DNA from: Hungateiclostridiaceae bacterium UBA1305
GTDB taxonomy: Bacteria > Bacillota > Clostridia > Acetivibrionales > DTU013
DNA length: 62,451 nt
Direction of reading: 5' to 3'
Assembly: GCA_002307275.1 (NCBI GenBank)
Contig: DBTX01000040.1
Location: 51,889-114,339, forward strand
In this document: piece after piece, positions 33,994 to 40,605 of the stretch
How the letters are laid out: each line of letters starts with the position of its first letter
How positions within the stretch are numbered: position 1 is the first letter of the stretch
The notes under the pieces: generated by a model
Seen by the model: the letters and a program-made list of their open reading frames with translations, nothing else
What the model was told of the DNA's origin: nothing
The model's database searches: none
Program-made: the position numbers and the translations under genes

Positions 33994-34151
33994 TTATACA
34001 CAGAGTTATCAACATTATCCACAGGGGCATATCCACAAAACGGACGTTCTGAGGAAAAACTGACCAAAAAGCAAAGAGGTTAATCTGCTCCTTTTGTGTA
34101 TTATTAACAAGAAACGGAATAGTTGGTGGCAGAGGAGTGAAGTAATCCACA
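33994..34151 (+). promoter_or_regulatory. Cluster of DnaA-box-like sequences
   Basis: The 381-bp gap 33884-34264 has no convincing gene. It holds a perfect DnaA box TTATCCACA (34015-34023) and near matches in the same orientation with one change each: TTATACACA (33994-34002), TTATCAACA (34006-34014, directly abutting), ATATCCACA (34029-34037) and TAATCCACA (34143-34151). Four lie within 44 bp. Such clusters occur at oriC and at DnaA-regulated sites in Bacillus. No dnaA, dnaN or other origin gene is nearby, so a regulatory or titration site is more likely than an origin. Confidence 0.65.
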
Positions 34152-34264
34152 ATTTTCAATGTTATGATAGCATGTTCATCCCCAAAAAATTTTCAGACAT
34201 ATATTTCGTCCCGGAGTATTATCTGTTGTAAAACAAAACACAAAATATTTCCGGAGGTGTATAT

Positions 34265-34783
34265 ATGAAAAGAAATAATTCAATACTGGGCGGGATACTG
34301 GTAATAATCGGTGCATTGCTACTGGTGGCAAAATACATGTTTAACAGTTCATTCCTATCTCTTGGTCCGGATGATTACTGGCCCATGATAGTTCTTATGA
34401 TCGGCGTGGGTTTTGAACTTGCCTATTTTGTACCGTTAAAGGCTCCCGGACTGCTTGTGCCGGGCGGCATACTGACAACCTGCGGATTTCTGTTCTTCTT
34501 TGAAACGATGACCAACTGGCATTTTGCAGCATATACCTGGCCGGTATACATATTAAGCGTCGCCATTGGACTTTTCCAGCTGTATCTTTATAGTGGAAAG
34601 CCCAGGGGCCTCCTTGTCGCCATAGGCATCTCGGGAGGAATTGCAGCAGCATCGCTGCTGATCATTTTATTCAGGGTTTTCCTCGGCGTTGTGGATATCA
34701 CTCTTGTTATACCTGCAGTACTGGTTTTAGGCGGCCTCTTCCTGCTATTTGGCAGGAGTTCCTCAAAAACCGGCAACTGGTAA
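34265..34783 (+). CDS. Small multi-pass membrane protein
   Basis: No specific family was recognised. The 172-residue product is almost entirely hydrophobic, with about six membrane segments (GGILVIIGALLLVAKYMF; YWPMIVLMIGVGFELAYFV; LLVPGGILTTCGFLFFF; WPVYILSVAIGLFQLYLY; LLVAIGISGGIAAASLLIIL; ITLVIPAVLVLGGLFLLFG). The pattern with repeated glycine-rich helices and W-P dipeptides resembles the membrane domain of LiaF-like and related envelope-stress proteins, but no cytosolic domain follows. CCGGAGGTG precedes the ATG. It is a single gene with a terminator just after the stop, next to the DnaA-box cluster. Confidence 0.85.
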   Translation: MKRNNSILGGILVIIGALLLVAKYMFNSSFLSLGPDDYWPMIVLMIGVGFELAYFVPLKAPGLLVPGGILTTCGFLFFFETMTNWHFAAYTWPVYILSVAIGLFQLYLYSGKPRGLLVAIGISGGIAAASLLIILFRVFLGVVDITLVIPAVLVLGGLFLLFGRSSSKTGNW

Positions 34784-34811
34784 TCGTTCAATAAAATTCA
34801 CGATCCCCTTG

Positions 34812-34846
34812 GGGGACATCAATCAACACGGATGTCTCCTTTTTTT
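34812..34846 (+). terminator. Terminator of the small membrane protein gene
   Basis: GGGGACATC (34812-34820) pairs with GATGTCTCC (34831-34839) with one G-T pair, followed by TTTTTTT. Confidence 0.85.
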
Positions 34847-34874
34847 ACCGGAACCTGAAAAAGGGCAAAAAAGG

Positions 34875-34950
34875 TGGTTAGTCTTTCGACTAACCATGTA
34901 AAGGGGGTCAAAATGTATTTTGTGAGGTCACAGTTATTATTGACCCCTTT
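34875..34950. terminator. Paired hairpins at the aroK 3' side
   Basis: TGGTTAGT (34875-34882) pairs perfectly with ACTAACCA (34889-34896) around a CTTTCG loop. Next to it GGGGTCAA (34904-34911) pairs perfectly with TTGACCCC (34940-34947), with A's and T's at the base. The second can terminate aroK on the minus strand and may also work on the plus strand. Confidence 0.65.
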
Positions 34951-34963
34951 TAGTACATTTTAT

Positions 34964-35470
34964 TCAAAGATTTATAAATTTATTTTTTATTTCCTCAACA
35001 ATTGTTTCAATGTGTTTTTTAGAACAGTCAATTTCAATGTCCATGCATTGTCTGTATAGTGGTAATCTCTCGTTGTAAAGAGCTATAAATGTCTGTCCGT
35101 TCTTCATTGCAATTCCGCGTGTCTGCGCATTTTTTAGCCTGTGCTCCAGCTGATACATTTTGGTGTTAAGGAATATAAGAATACCGGAGGCCTTCAGGTG
35201 CTTTATTGCAGCTTCACTATATATCGCACTGCCGCCGGTAGCTATGACATAGTTTTGCACATCCAGACCGAGTATGGCGTCTTCCTCCGTCTTAATGAAA
35301 GCATCAAGGCCATGGGCATCGATAATTTCCTGTAAATAGCGGTTTTCTTTTTGTTGAATGAGTAAATCGGTGTCTATGAAAGGCATTTTCAGTGCTTTTG
35401 CCAGAAGCACCCCGACAGTGCTTTTACCTGCTCCGGGCATTCCTATTAAAACCAAATTTTTTTTATTCAT
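34964..35470 (-). CDS. aroK: Shikimate kinase
   Basis: Phosphorylates shikimate at the 3-hydroxyl in the pathway to chorismate and aromatic amino acids. The 168-residue product has Walker A LIGMPGAGKSTVG near residues 8-20, the substrate Asp in FIDTDLLIQ (about 32-34), the glycine pair in IATGGSAIY (about 77-85) and the lid arginine in ERLPLYRQC. The ATG at 35470 is chosen because it starts the family N-terminus NLVLIGMPG and has GGTGG upstream; the frame itself opens at 35524. No other shikimate gene is adjacent. It is divergent from the following orphan gene. Confidence 0.93.
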   Translation of the reverse strand: MNKKNLVLIGMPGAGKSTVGVLLAKALKMPFIDTDLLIQQKENRYLQEIIDAHGLDAFIKTEEDAILGLDVQNYVIATGGSAIYSEAAIKHLKASGILIFLNTKMYQLEHRLKNAQTRGIAMKNGQTFIALYNERLPLYRQCMDIEIDCSKKHIETIVEEIKNKFINL

Positions 35471-35569
35471 AAACAAGACCACCATTAATTTTATTCGGTT
35501 TATATTATTTATCTTTCCTGCCAATACTATATCATAGAAAAACTTATTTGTGCAAAGGAGGCAGGTCGG

Positions 35570-35803
35570 ATGGCAGATGGGTATGATGAAAAAACAATAA
35601 ATGCGGAAAGCCTGAATATCGATACAACGCTTAGTGAAATCTCCGGTGAATTAAAATTGGGAGAAACACTTGTGCTTGATATTGGCAACAATTATTTCCA
35701 TCAGGCGGACGAGATCTATGATACGCTGGTCATGCGCGGGTATGAGGTGAGAAAATCCTTCATAAATGGCAGAAATCAAATCATTGTAAGTAAAAAAGCG
35801 TAA
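35570..35803 (+). CDS. Small conserved-looking orphan protein
   Basis: No family was recognised. A 77-residue acidic, soluble protein with a good ribosome site (AAGGAGG eight bases before the ATG). The first 30 residues are polar (DEKTINAESLNIDTTLSEIS); the rest alternates strand and helix in a compact way (LKLGETLVLDIGN, then ADEIYDTLVMRGYEVRKSF, then RNQIIVSKK), suggesting a small alpha/beta fold. It lacks cysteines, signal peptide and membrane segments. It lies alone between aroK (divergent) and ywmB. The coding call rests on the Shine-Dalgarno site and on the protein-like pattern. Confidence 0.75.
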   Translation: MADGYDEKTINAESLNIDTTLSEISGELKLGETLVLDIGNNYFHQADEIYDTLVMRGYEVRKSFINGRNQIIVSKKA

Positions 35804-35958
35804 AAAACCCGGTCGCAAGCAGATAAAAAATTTTATTCCTGTTCATGCATTTTTGCAAATTTTATAGAAATATTACATGTATATGCCCCCCCTTAAGCGG
35901 CAATAATTCTATTGTAATGATCAAGTATGAGATTACGGTAAACATAGGGGGACATATA

Positions 35959-36723
35959 ATGAAAAAGTTTATTTTCATTTTCTTTATTTTTATATTAGTA
36001 GTCTCCATTTTTATTATAAAAATACAGACAAATCCTCATAAAGACTCTGCAGCAGTTGTTTTAACAGGTGCCTTTGAAATGACCGGCGCCAGGGCAGTGA
36101 GTTCAGAGATTTACATGCAGGGGAGGTTGGATCCCGGGTATTCCGGCAATGTCCAGGAACAACAGCAGCTGCTCTGTGATATTATTGGCGGAGTTGGCGG
36201 TAATGTCGATATGGGAAAACCCGTTTTTGTATCTATCGATACCGATTTATGCACAGGACTTCAGACAGATTACATAATAAATGATTTCTGTAGTATACAT
36301 GTCAGCATATTAAAGGAAAAGCAGAAAAATGACCTGAAAGAGAGCCGTATTACCATCAGCCTGACTGACACCTCAATAAAGCCCGGGCTGGATGCCGCAT
36401 CTGCAGAGCTTTTAAAAAAACTTGAAAAATATGAAATCAACCCCTCAATAAATCTTTGCATTACTGGAAGCATTGATGGAACATTGGATAAAAACAGGCT
36501 CAAAGACTTGTGCAACGTTATATTGGAGAGTACTGCAGCGGATATGGTGGAGGAAATGGATGACAATGGTCTGGTCAGTGTTACGGCATTTTCACCATCC
36601 ATTGATAATGTAATTCATGTTAATGGCAAGCAGATAAACCTCAATGTTGCTGTACGTTATAATTCCTATGAAGGAAGAACTTACATATGGCTGGCAACCC
36701 CGGTAATTACAACGGAATACTGA
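35959..36723 (+). CDS. ywmB: YwmB-family protein
   Basis: A 254-residue exported or membrane-anchored protein of the YwmB (TATA-box-binding-like fold) family, whose function is not established. It has an N-terminal membrane segment (FIFIFFIFILVVSIFIIKI) and a two-part alpha/beta body: TGARAVSSEIYMQGRL near 40-60, ESRITISLTDTSIKPGLDA in the middle, and GLVSVTAFSPSID with KQINLNVAVRYNSYEGRTYI at the end. The ATG at 35959 has GGGGGACA upstream; the frame opening at 35845 adds a cysteine-rich stretch that does not look real. In Bacillus ywmB also precedes murA and spoIID, which supports the call. Confidence 0.88.
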   Translation: MKKFIFIFFIFILVVSIFIIKIQTNPHKDSAAVVLTGAFEMTGARAVSSEIYMQGRLDPGYSGNVQEQQQLLCDIIGGVGGNVDMGKPVFVSIDTDLCTGLQTDYIINDFCSIHVSILKEKQKNDLKESRITISLTDTSIKPGLDAASAELLKKLEKYEINPSINLCITGSIDGTLDKNRLKDLCNVILESTAADMVEEMDDNGLVSVTAFSPSIDNVIHVNGKQINLNVAVRYNSYEGRTYIWLATPVITTEY

Positions 36724-36810
36724 TGTCGGCCATATTGGTAAACATAAAGGAAATTTTTGCATTAGCTGCGCTGAAAAAGACTGAATGACAAGACTAAGGG
36801 GAGGATATAA

Positions 36811-38070
36811 GTGTCCAGACTAATAATTACAGAGAGCGGACCGCTGAAAGGGAAAGTACGTGTGAGCGGAGCTAAAAATTCGGTATTGCCAATTATTGCT
36901 GCATCGTTGCTTGTTGACGGAAGATGTACTATTGACGAAATACCCTATCTGAACGATGTAAGAATCATGTGCGACCTGGTGAAATCACTTGGCGCTTCAG
37001 TTGAAATTTTCGAAGATCAAACGAAACTTCAGATCAACTGCAGGTCATTGTCCACAAACACAGCCCCTTATGAGCTTGTCAATAAAATGCGCGCTTCATT
37101 TCTGGTAGCGGGACCACTGCTTGCTAAAACCGGCGCCGCATGCATATCGCTTCCCGGCGGCTGTGCCATCGGGACCAGACCCGTAGATCTTCACCTGAAA
37201 GGCTTTGTAGCACTTGGCGCAACTATTACACAAGGTCATGGCTATATTGAAGTCAAAAAAAATGGAAGGCTCAAGGGGGGGAAAGTATATCTCGATTTTC
37301 CAAGTGTAGGTGCAACGGAAAATATTATGATGGCAGCCGTGCTTGCAGATGGAACTACAACAATTGAAAATGCAGCGATTGAGCCTGAAATTGTGGATCT
37401 GGCAACATATCTGACAACGATGGGCGCTGATATAAAAGGCGCCGGCACTGATACTATCAAAATTTCGGGAGCCAGGGAGCTGAAGGCTGCAGACCATGCA
37501 ATCATTCCCGACCGTATAGAGGCCGGCACTTATATGGTAGCCGCCGCAATTACAGGTGGGGATGTCACAATTGAAAATGTCGTAACCGACCATCTTAAGC
37601 CAGTGACTGCAAAATTGAGGGAGGCCGGGATAGAGGTGTCAGAGGAATTGACTTCCATTAGGGTCAGGGGCGGAAATCTGAAGGCCGTCGATATCAAAAC
37701 ACATCCATATCCTGGGTTCCCAACAGACATGCAGTCTCAGATGACCTCACTGATGAGTATTGCCTGCGGTACAAGTATGGTAATAGAGACGATATTTGAA
37801 AACCGCTTTATGCATGTATGTGAATTGAAAAGGATGGGTGCCAATATTAAAATCGAAGGCAGAAGTGCTATTATTGAGGGCTGCAGCAAGCTTACCGGAG
37901 CGCAGGTCAAGGCTACAGATCTGAGGTCGGGCGCTGCATTAATACTGGCAGGGCTGGTAGCGGAAGGAACGACAGAAATAACTGATATTGATCATATTGA
38001 TAGGGGTTACTCGAGGGTCGATGATAAATTAAGGAGTCTGGGAGCTAATATAATCAGAACTGAGGAGTAA
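36811..38070 (+). CDS. murA: UDP-N-acetylglucosamine 1-carboxyvinyltransferase
   Basis: First committed step of peptidoglycan synthesis: transfer of enolpyruvate from PEP to UDP-GlcNAc in the cytoplasm. The 419-residue length is normal. The N-terminal GPLKGKVRVSGAKNSVLPII carries the conserved KN pair, and LPGGCAIGTRPVDLHLKG contains the catalytic loop cysteine near residue 117, so the enzyme should be fosfomycin-sensitive in principle. FPTDMQSQMTSLMSIACG and DLRSGAALILAGLVAEGTTE are further signatures. The start is GTG at 36811 with GGGGAGGA upstream. It is the second gene of the conserved ywmB-murA-spoIID-spoIIQ order. Confidence 0.96.
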   Translation: MSRLIITESGPLKGKVRVSGAKNSVLPIIAASLLVDGRCTIDEIPYLNDVRIMCDLVKSLGASVEIFEDQTKLQINCRSLSTNTAPYELVNKMRASFLVAGPLLAKTGAACISLPGGCAIGTRPVDLHLKGFVALGATITQGHGYIEVKKNGRLKGGKVYLDFPSVGATENIMMAAVLADGTTTIENAAIEPEIVDLATYLTTMGADIKGAGTDTIKISGARELKAADHAIIPDRIEAGTYMVAAAITGGDVTIENVVTDHLKPVTAKLREAGIEVSEELTSIRVRGGNLKAVDIKTHPYPGFPTDMQSQMTSLMSIACGTSMVIETIFENRFMHVCELKRMGANIKIEGRSAIIEGCSKLTGAQVKATDLRSGAALILAGLVAEGTTEITDIDHIDRGYSRVDDKLRSLGANIIRTEE

Positions 38071-38185
38071 GCTCTGCAACTGAATATATGCGTTTGATTT
38101 GATGCCGGACACGGATGCCCGGCAGTCTCAGATACAGGTATTATGTTGTATATAAGGTATATGTATTGAATATAATTCAAGAGCT

Positions 38186-38232
38186 AAGGGAGACTTCTAT
38201 TCGAACTATTTCGGAGGAGTGTCCCTTTTTTA
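38186..38232 (+). terminator. Terminator between murA and spoIID
   Basis: The 319-bp gap holds AAGGGA-G-ACTTCT (38186-38198) pairing with AGGAGT-G-TCCCTT (38215-38227), interrupted by a single G-G mismatch, then a T-run. A second, smaller hairpin TGCCGG/CCGGCA lies nearer murA at 38103-38124. Confidence 0.85.
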
Positions 38233-38251
38233 TTGTATAAAAAATAGCGGC

Positions 38252-38280
38252 GTCATACTTTCAAAAAACAAGAATAGAAT
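38252..38280 (+). promoter_or_regulatory. Sigma-E-type promoter of spoIID
   Basis: GTCATACT (38252-38259) is one base from the sigma-E -35 GTCATATT. AATAGAAT (38273-38280) matches six of eight positions of CATACAAT, with 13 bp between. It follows the terminator and lies 109 bp before the spoIID start. In Bacillus spoIID is a sigma-E gene. Confidence 0.55.
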
Positions 38281-38389
38281 GTACGAAGGACAATCCTTCC
38301 TATATGTGCTTCAAAATTTCTATAAAAGGATGGTCAATTTTGAAGCGGAGATAATGAGACTGTTTTATTAACAGATATTGGGGGCCGGA

Positions 38390-39406
38390 ATGAAAAAGCT
38401 TGCGTACTGTGCGGCTATGATGATTGTTATAGTTATCCTGTTGCCATTGCTGATTGTAAAGGGCTGCGGACATCCGACTGCGGAAAAGCCGCCTGAAGGG
38501 ACTATAACTGGCAGTGAGCTAAAAATTAGTGTTTATGATACAATATCAAACACGTCATCGATAATGAACCTGGAAGACTATATCAAAGGCGTTGTTGCGG
38601 CGGAAATGCCAGCCGACTTCGATATGGAGGCTTTGAAAGCGCAAGCAGTTGCAGCGAGAACCTTTGCTTATGGAAGACTGACAGGCGTGTATCAGTCCAA
38701 ACAGGGCGTACATGACGGAATTACAATATGTACGGATTCGACCCATTGCCAGGCATGGATAAGCAAGGAGAATGCCATGAAAAAATGGAATATATTTTTT
38801 TCAGCCAGGAATTGGGCCAAAATAGAAAAAGCAGTCAATGGGACGAAAGGCATGATTGTGGTTTATAAGGGTAACATTGCAAATACGTTGTTTCATGCAA
38901 GCAGTCCTGGGAGGACGGAGAACAATGAGGATGTGTGGTCGGGCACTGCCGTGCCTTATCTTCGAAGTGTGGAAAGCAGCGGAGAGGAAAATGCAAAGGG
39001 ATACAAAACCTCTATAATTATAAGTAATGCTGAATTTGTGGAAAAGTTGAAAAAAGCATACGCGGATTACAAATTTGGTGAAGATATTTTCAAAACGATA
39101 AAGATATTAGGCAATACTGAGGGCGGCAGGGTAAAGTCGTTGAAAATAGGCGATACTACATTAACAGGTACGCAATTCAGAACCTTGTACAAGCTGCGGT
39201 CTGCAGCGTTCAGCATTAAAAAAAATGAGGACGGCAGCCTCAAAATAACAACTACAGGGTACGGACATGGTGTCGGAATGAGCCAGTGGGGCGCGGACTC
39301 GCTTGCAAAAAAGGGCGCAACCTATATTGAGATTCTGAAGCATTATTATACCGGCGTGGATGTCATTTCTATAAATGAGTATGCAGCTAAGAGTGGAGTG
39401 CAGTGA
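38390..39406 (+). CDS. spoIID: Stage II sporulation protein D
   Basis: A mother-cell lytic transglycosylase that drives membrane migration during engulfment, working with SpoIIM and SpoIIP. The 338-residue product has one N-terminal membrane segment (ICAAMM-type: AMMIVIVILLPLLIV), then the SpoIID domain: EDYIKGVVAAEMPADFDMEA with the catalytic-type glutamate (about 82), LKAQAVAARTFAYGRL, the cysteine-histidine motif ICTDSTHCQAW, FHASSPGRTENNEDVW and the C-terminal GYGHGVGMSQWGADSLAKKG. GGGGCCGG precedes the ATG at 38390, which is preferred to the TTG at 38378. Confidence 0.95.
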   Translation: MKKLAYCAAMMIVIVILLPLLIVKGCGHPTAEKPPEGTITGSELKISVYDTISNTSSIMNLEDYIKGVVAAEMPADFDMEALKAQAVAARTFAYGRLTGVYQSKQGVHDGITICTDSTHCQAWISKENAMKKWNIFFSARNWAKIEKAVNGTKGMIVVYKGNIANTLFHASSPGRTENNEDVWSGTAVPYLRSVESSGEENAKGYKTSIIISNAEFVEKLKKAYADYKFGEDIFKTIKILGNTEGGRVKSLKIGDTTLTGTQFRTLYKLRSAAFSIKKNEDGSLKITTTGYGHGVGMSQWGADSLAKKGATYIEILKHYYTGVDVISINEYAAKSGVQ

Positions 39407-39453
39407 TTCAGGCAAGACGCAGAAAATCACAATTCAAATATTTTTCTCCATAT

Positions 39454-39481
39454 GTATATTGTTGCCATATGCGGAAACAAT
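39454..39481 (+). promoter_or_regulatory. Possible sigma-F promoter of spoIIQ
   Basis: GTATA (39454-39458) and GGAAACAAT (39473-39481), 14 bp apart, fit the sigma-F pattern (GyATA ... GGnnAnAnT) at every fixed -10 position. Transcription would begin only about 14 bases before the GTG start, which is short. spoIIQ is a forespore (sigma-F) gene in Bacillus. Confidence 0.45.
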
Positions 39482-39501
39482 ACTATATGGAGGTGGAAAT
39501 T

Positions 39502-40413
39502 GTGAACATGAAAAAATTGTTTCCAGATGAGAAAGGAACAAAAAAAGGAGTCAGGGAGTTTCTGGACAAGAAGGGTTTTTATATTGTCCTGTTATTGTGC
39601 ATAGCTGTTGTGGCCGGTACTGCTGTATTTGTAACTACACGCAATGCTACTTCCGGGCAGCCTGATTATGAAGCAAGGAATCTTCCGTCGGAGGAAGATG
39701 AAAATGCGGCTGCCGATGAAACGGTCAATAGTGCTGTAAATGCAGCCGGAAACGAAGCAGACAAGCTTAATGCACAGCAGCCCGAAGATACGCAGGTGAC
39801 GGCAGCTGTGCAGAAACAGACCGATATTGGAAATCCGGCTGTCGTAACCGGTACGGGAGATAACAGTGCGGTGCAGTCGAAGGATAATGCAGCCAAGACC
39901 ACTACACCTAATGAGAATACCACAACACCTGCGAAGAATACTGTGCCCAAGACTACGACACCCAAAAAGGCAGCCTCAGTAAAGCAGCAGAGCTTTGAGA
40001 TGCCTGTTATAGGGGAAATAACGGTTGAATTTGCAAAGGACAAGCTTGTATACTCGAAAACGCTTGAAGAATGGCGTGCTCACACGGGAGTGGACATAGC
40101 CTCTGACAGGGGCACGCCGGTTAAGGCGGTAGCAGACGGGTTTATAAGTGATGTGCGGGACGATTCATATTATGGAATCACGGTTGTTGTGGATCACGGC
40201 AATGGACTGCAGACCCTTTACAGAAACCTGGCGTCGACCGATACAGTGGCTGTCAACCAAAAGATCAAACAAGGTGAAGTGATCGGGAGCATCGGAAATA
40301 CTGCGGCTGATGAATCAGCTGAACAGGCTCATCTGCATTTTGAAGTCCTGAAGAATAATGTCAGCGTTGATCCGTTGACCTATCTTCCAAAGAGTTCTGT
40401 AAATGTGGACTAG
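39502..40413 (+). CDS. spoIIQ: SpoIIQ-like M23 peptidase-domain protein
   Basis: A forespore membrane protein that joins SpoIIIAH across the intermembrane space during engulfment. The 303-residue product has one membrane segment (YIVLLLCIAVVAGTAVFV), a long low-complexity linker rich in A, N, T and P (about 50-165) and a C-terminal LytM/M23 domain. All zinc ligands are present (HTGVDIAS and HLHFEV), unlike Bacillus SpoIIQ, where a ligand is lost; clostridial SpoIIQ proteins generally keep them, so this one may be active. The GTG at 39502 sits 8 bases after GGAGG; ATG at 39508 is an alternative. It directly follows spoIID. Confidence 0.9.
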   Translation: MNMKKLFPDEKGTKKGVREFLDKKGFYIVLLLCIAVVAGTAVFVTTRNATSGQPDYEARNLPSEEDENAAADETVNSAVNAAGNEADKLNAQQPEDTQVTAAVQKQTDIGNPAVVTGTGDNSAVQSKDNAAKTTTPNENTTTPAKNTVPKTTTPKKAASVKQQSFEMPVIGEITVEFAKDKLVYSKTLEEWRAHTGVDIASDRGTPVKAVADGFISDVRDDSYYGITVVVDHGNGLQTLYRNLASTDTVAVNQKIKQGEVIGSIGNTAADESAEQAHLHFEVLKNNVSVDPLTYLPKSSVNVD

Positions 40414-40456
40414 AATAAAATGAAATAGCAACACCTTATATTAGGTTATAAAACAT

Positions 40457-40532
40457 GGACGGCTTGGCATTCTTCCATTTTCCTGTGCAGAATTGGCATA
40501 GGAGGGCTGGAATGCTGCCGTCCTGTTTTTTA
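40457..40532 (+). terminator. Long stem terminator of spoIIQ
   Basis: GGACGGC (40457-40463) pairs with GCCGTCC (40517-40523), and inside it GCATTC (40467-40472) with GAATGC (40510-40515), followed by a T-run. It separates the sporulation genes from the surface-protein locus. Confidence 0.8.
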
Positions 40533-40605
40533 TATATAGTTTTTTCCCTTGCAGCCGATATATTTATTGATATGTCTTTTTTTATTGTGCAGGGGGAAGA
40601 TTACA

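Noticed and set aside
33994..34151. The DnaA-box cluster as the chromosomal origin.
   Set aside because: dnaA, dnaN, rpmH or other origin markers are absent, and no clear AT-rich unwinding element adjoins; it is kept only as a regulatory candidate.
33947..34159. A 70-codon minus-strand frame in the gap after the Nramp-related gene, with a membrane-like segment.
   Set aside because: It has no convincing ribosome site, and its hydrophobic stretch is produced by the repeated DnaA-box-like sequences on the other strand.
40457..40532. The long structured element after spoIIQ as a cyclic-di-GMP or other riboswitch for the surface genes.
   Set aside because: The conserved core of those riboswitches was not found, and the perfect outer stem followed by T's fits a terminator.
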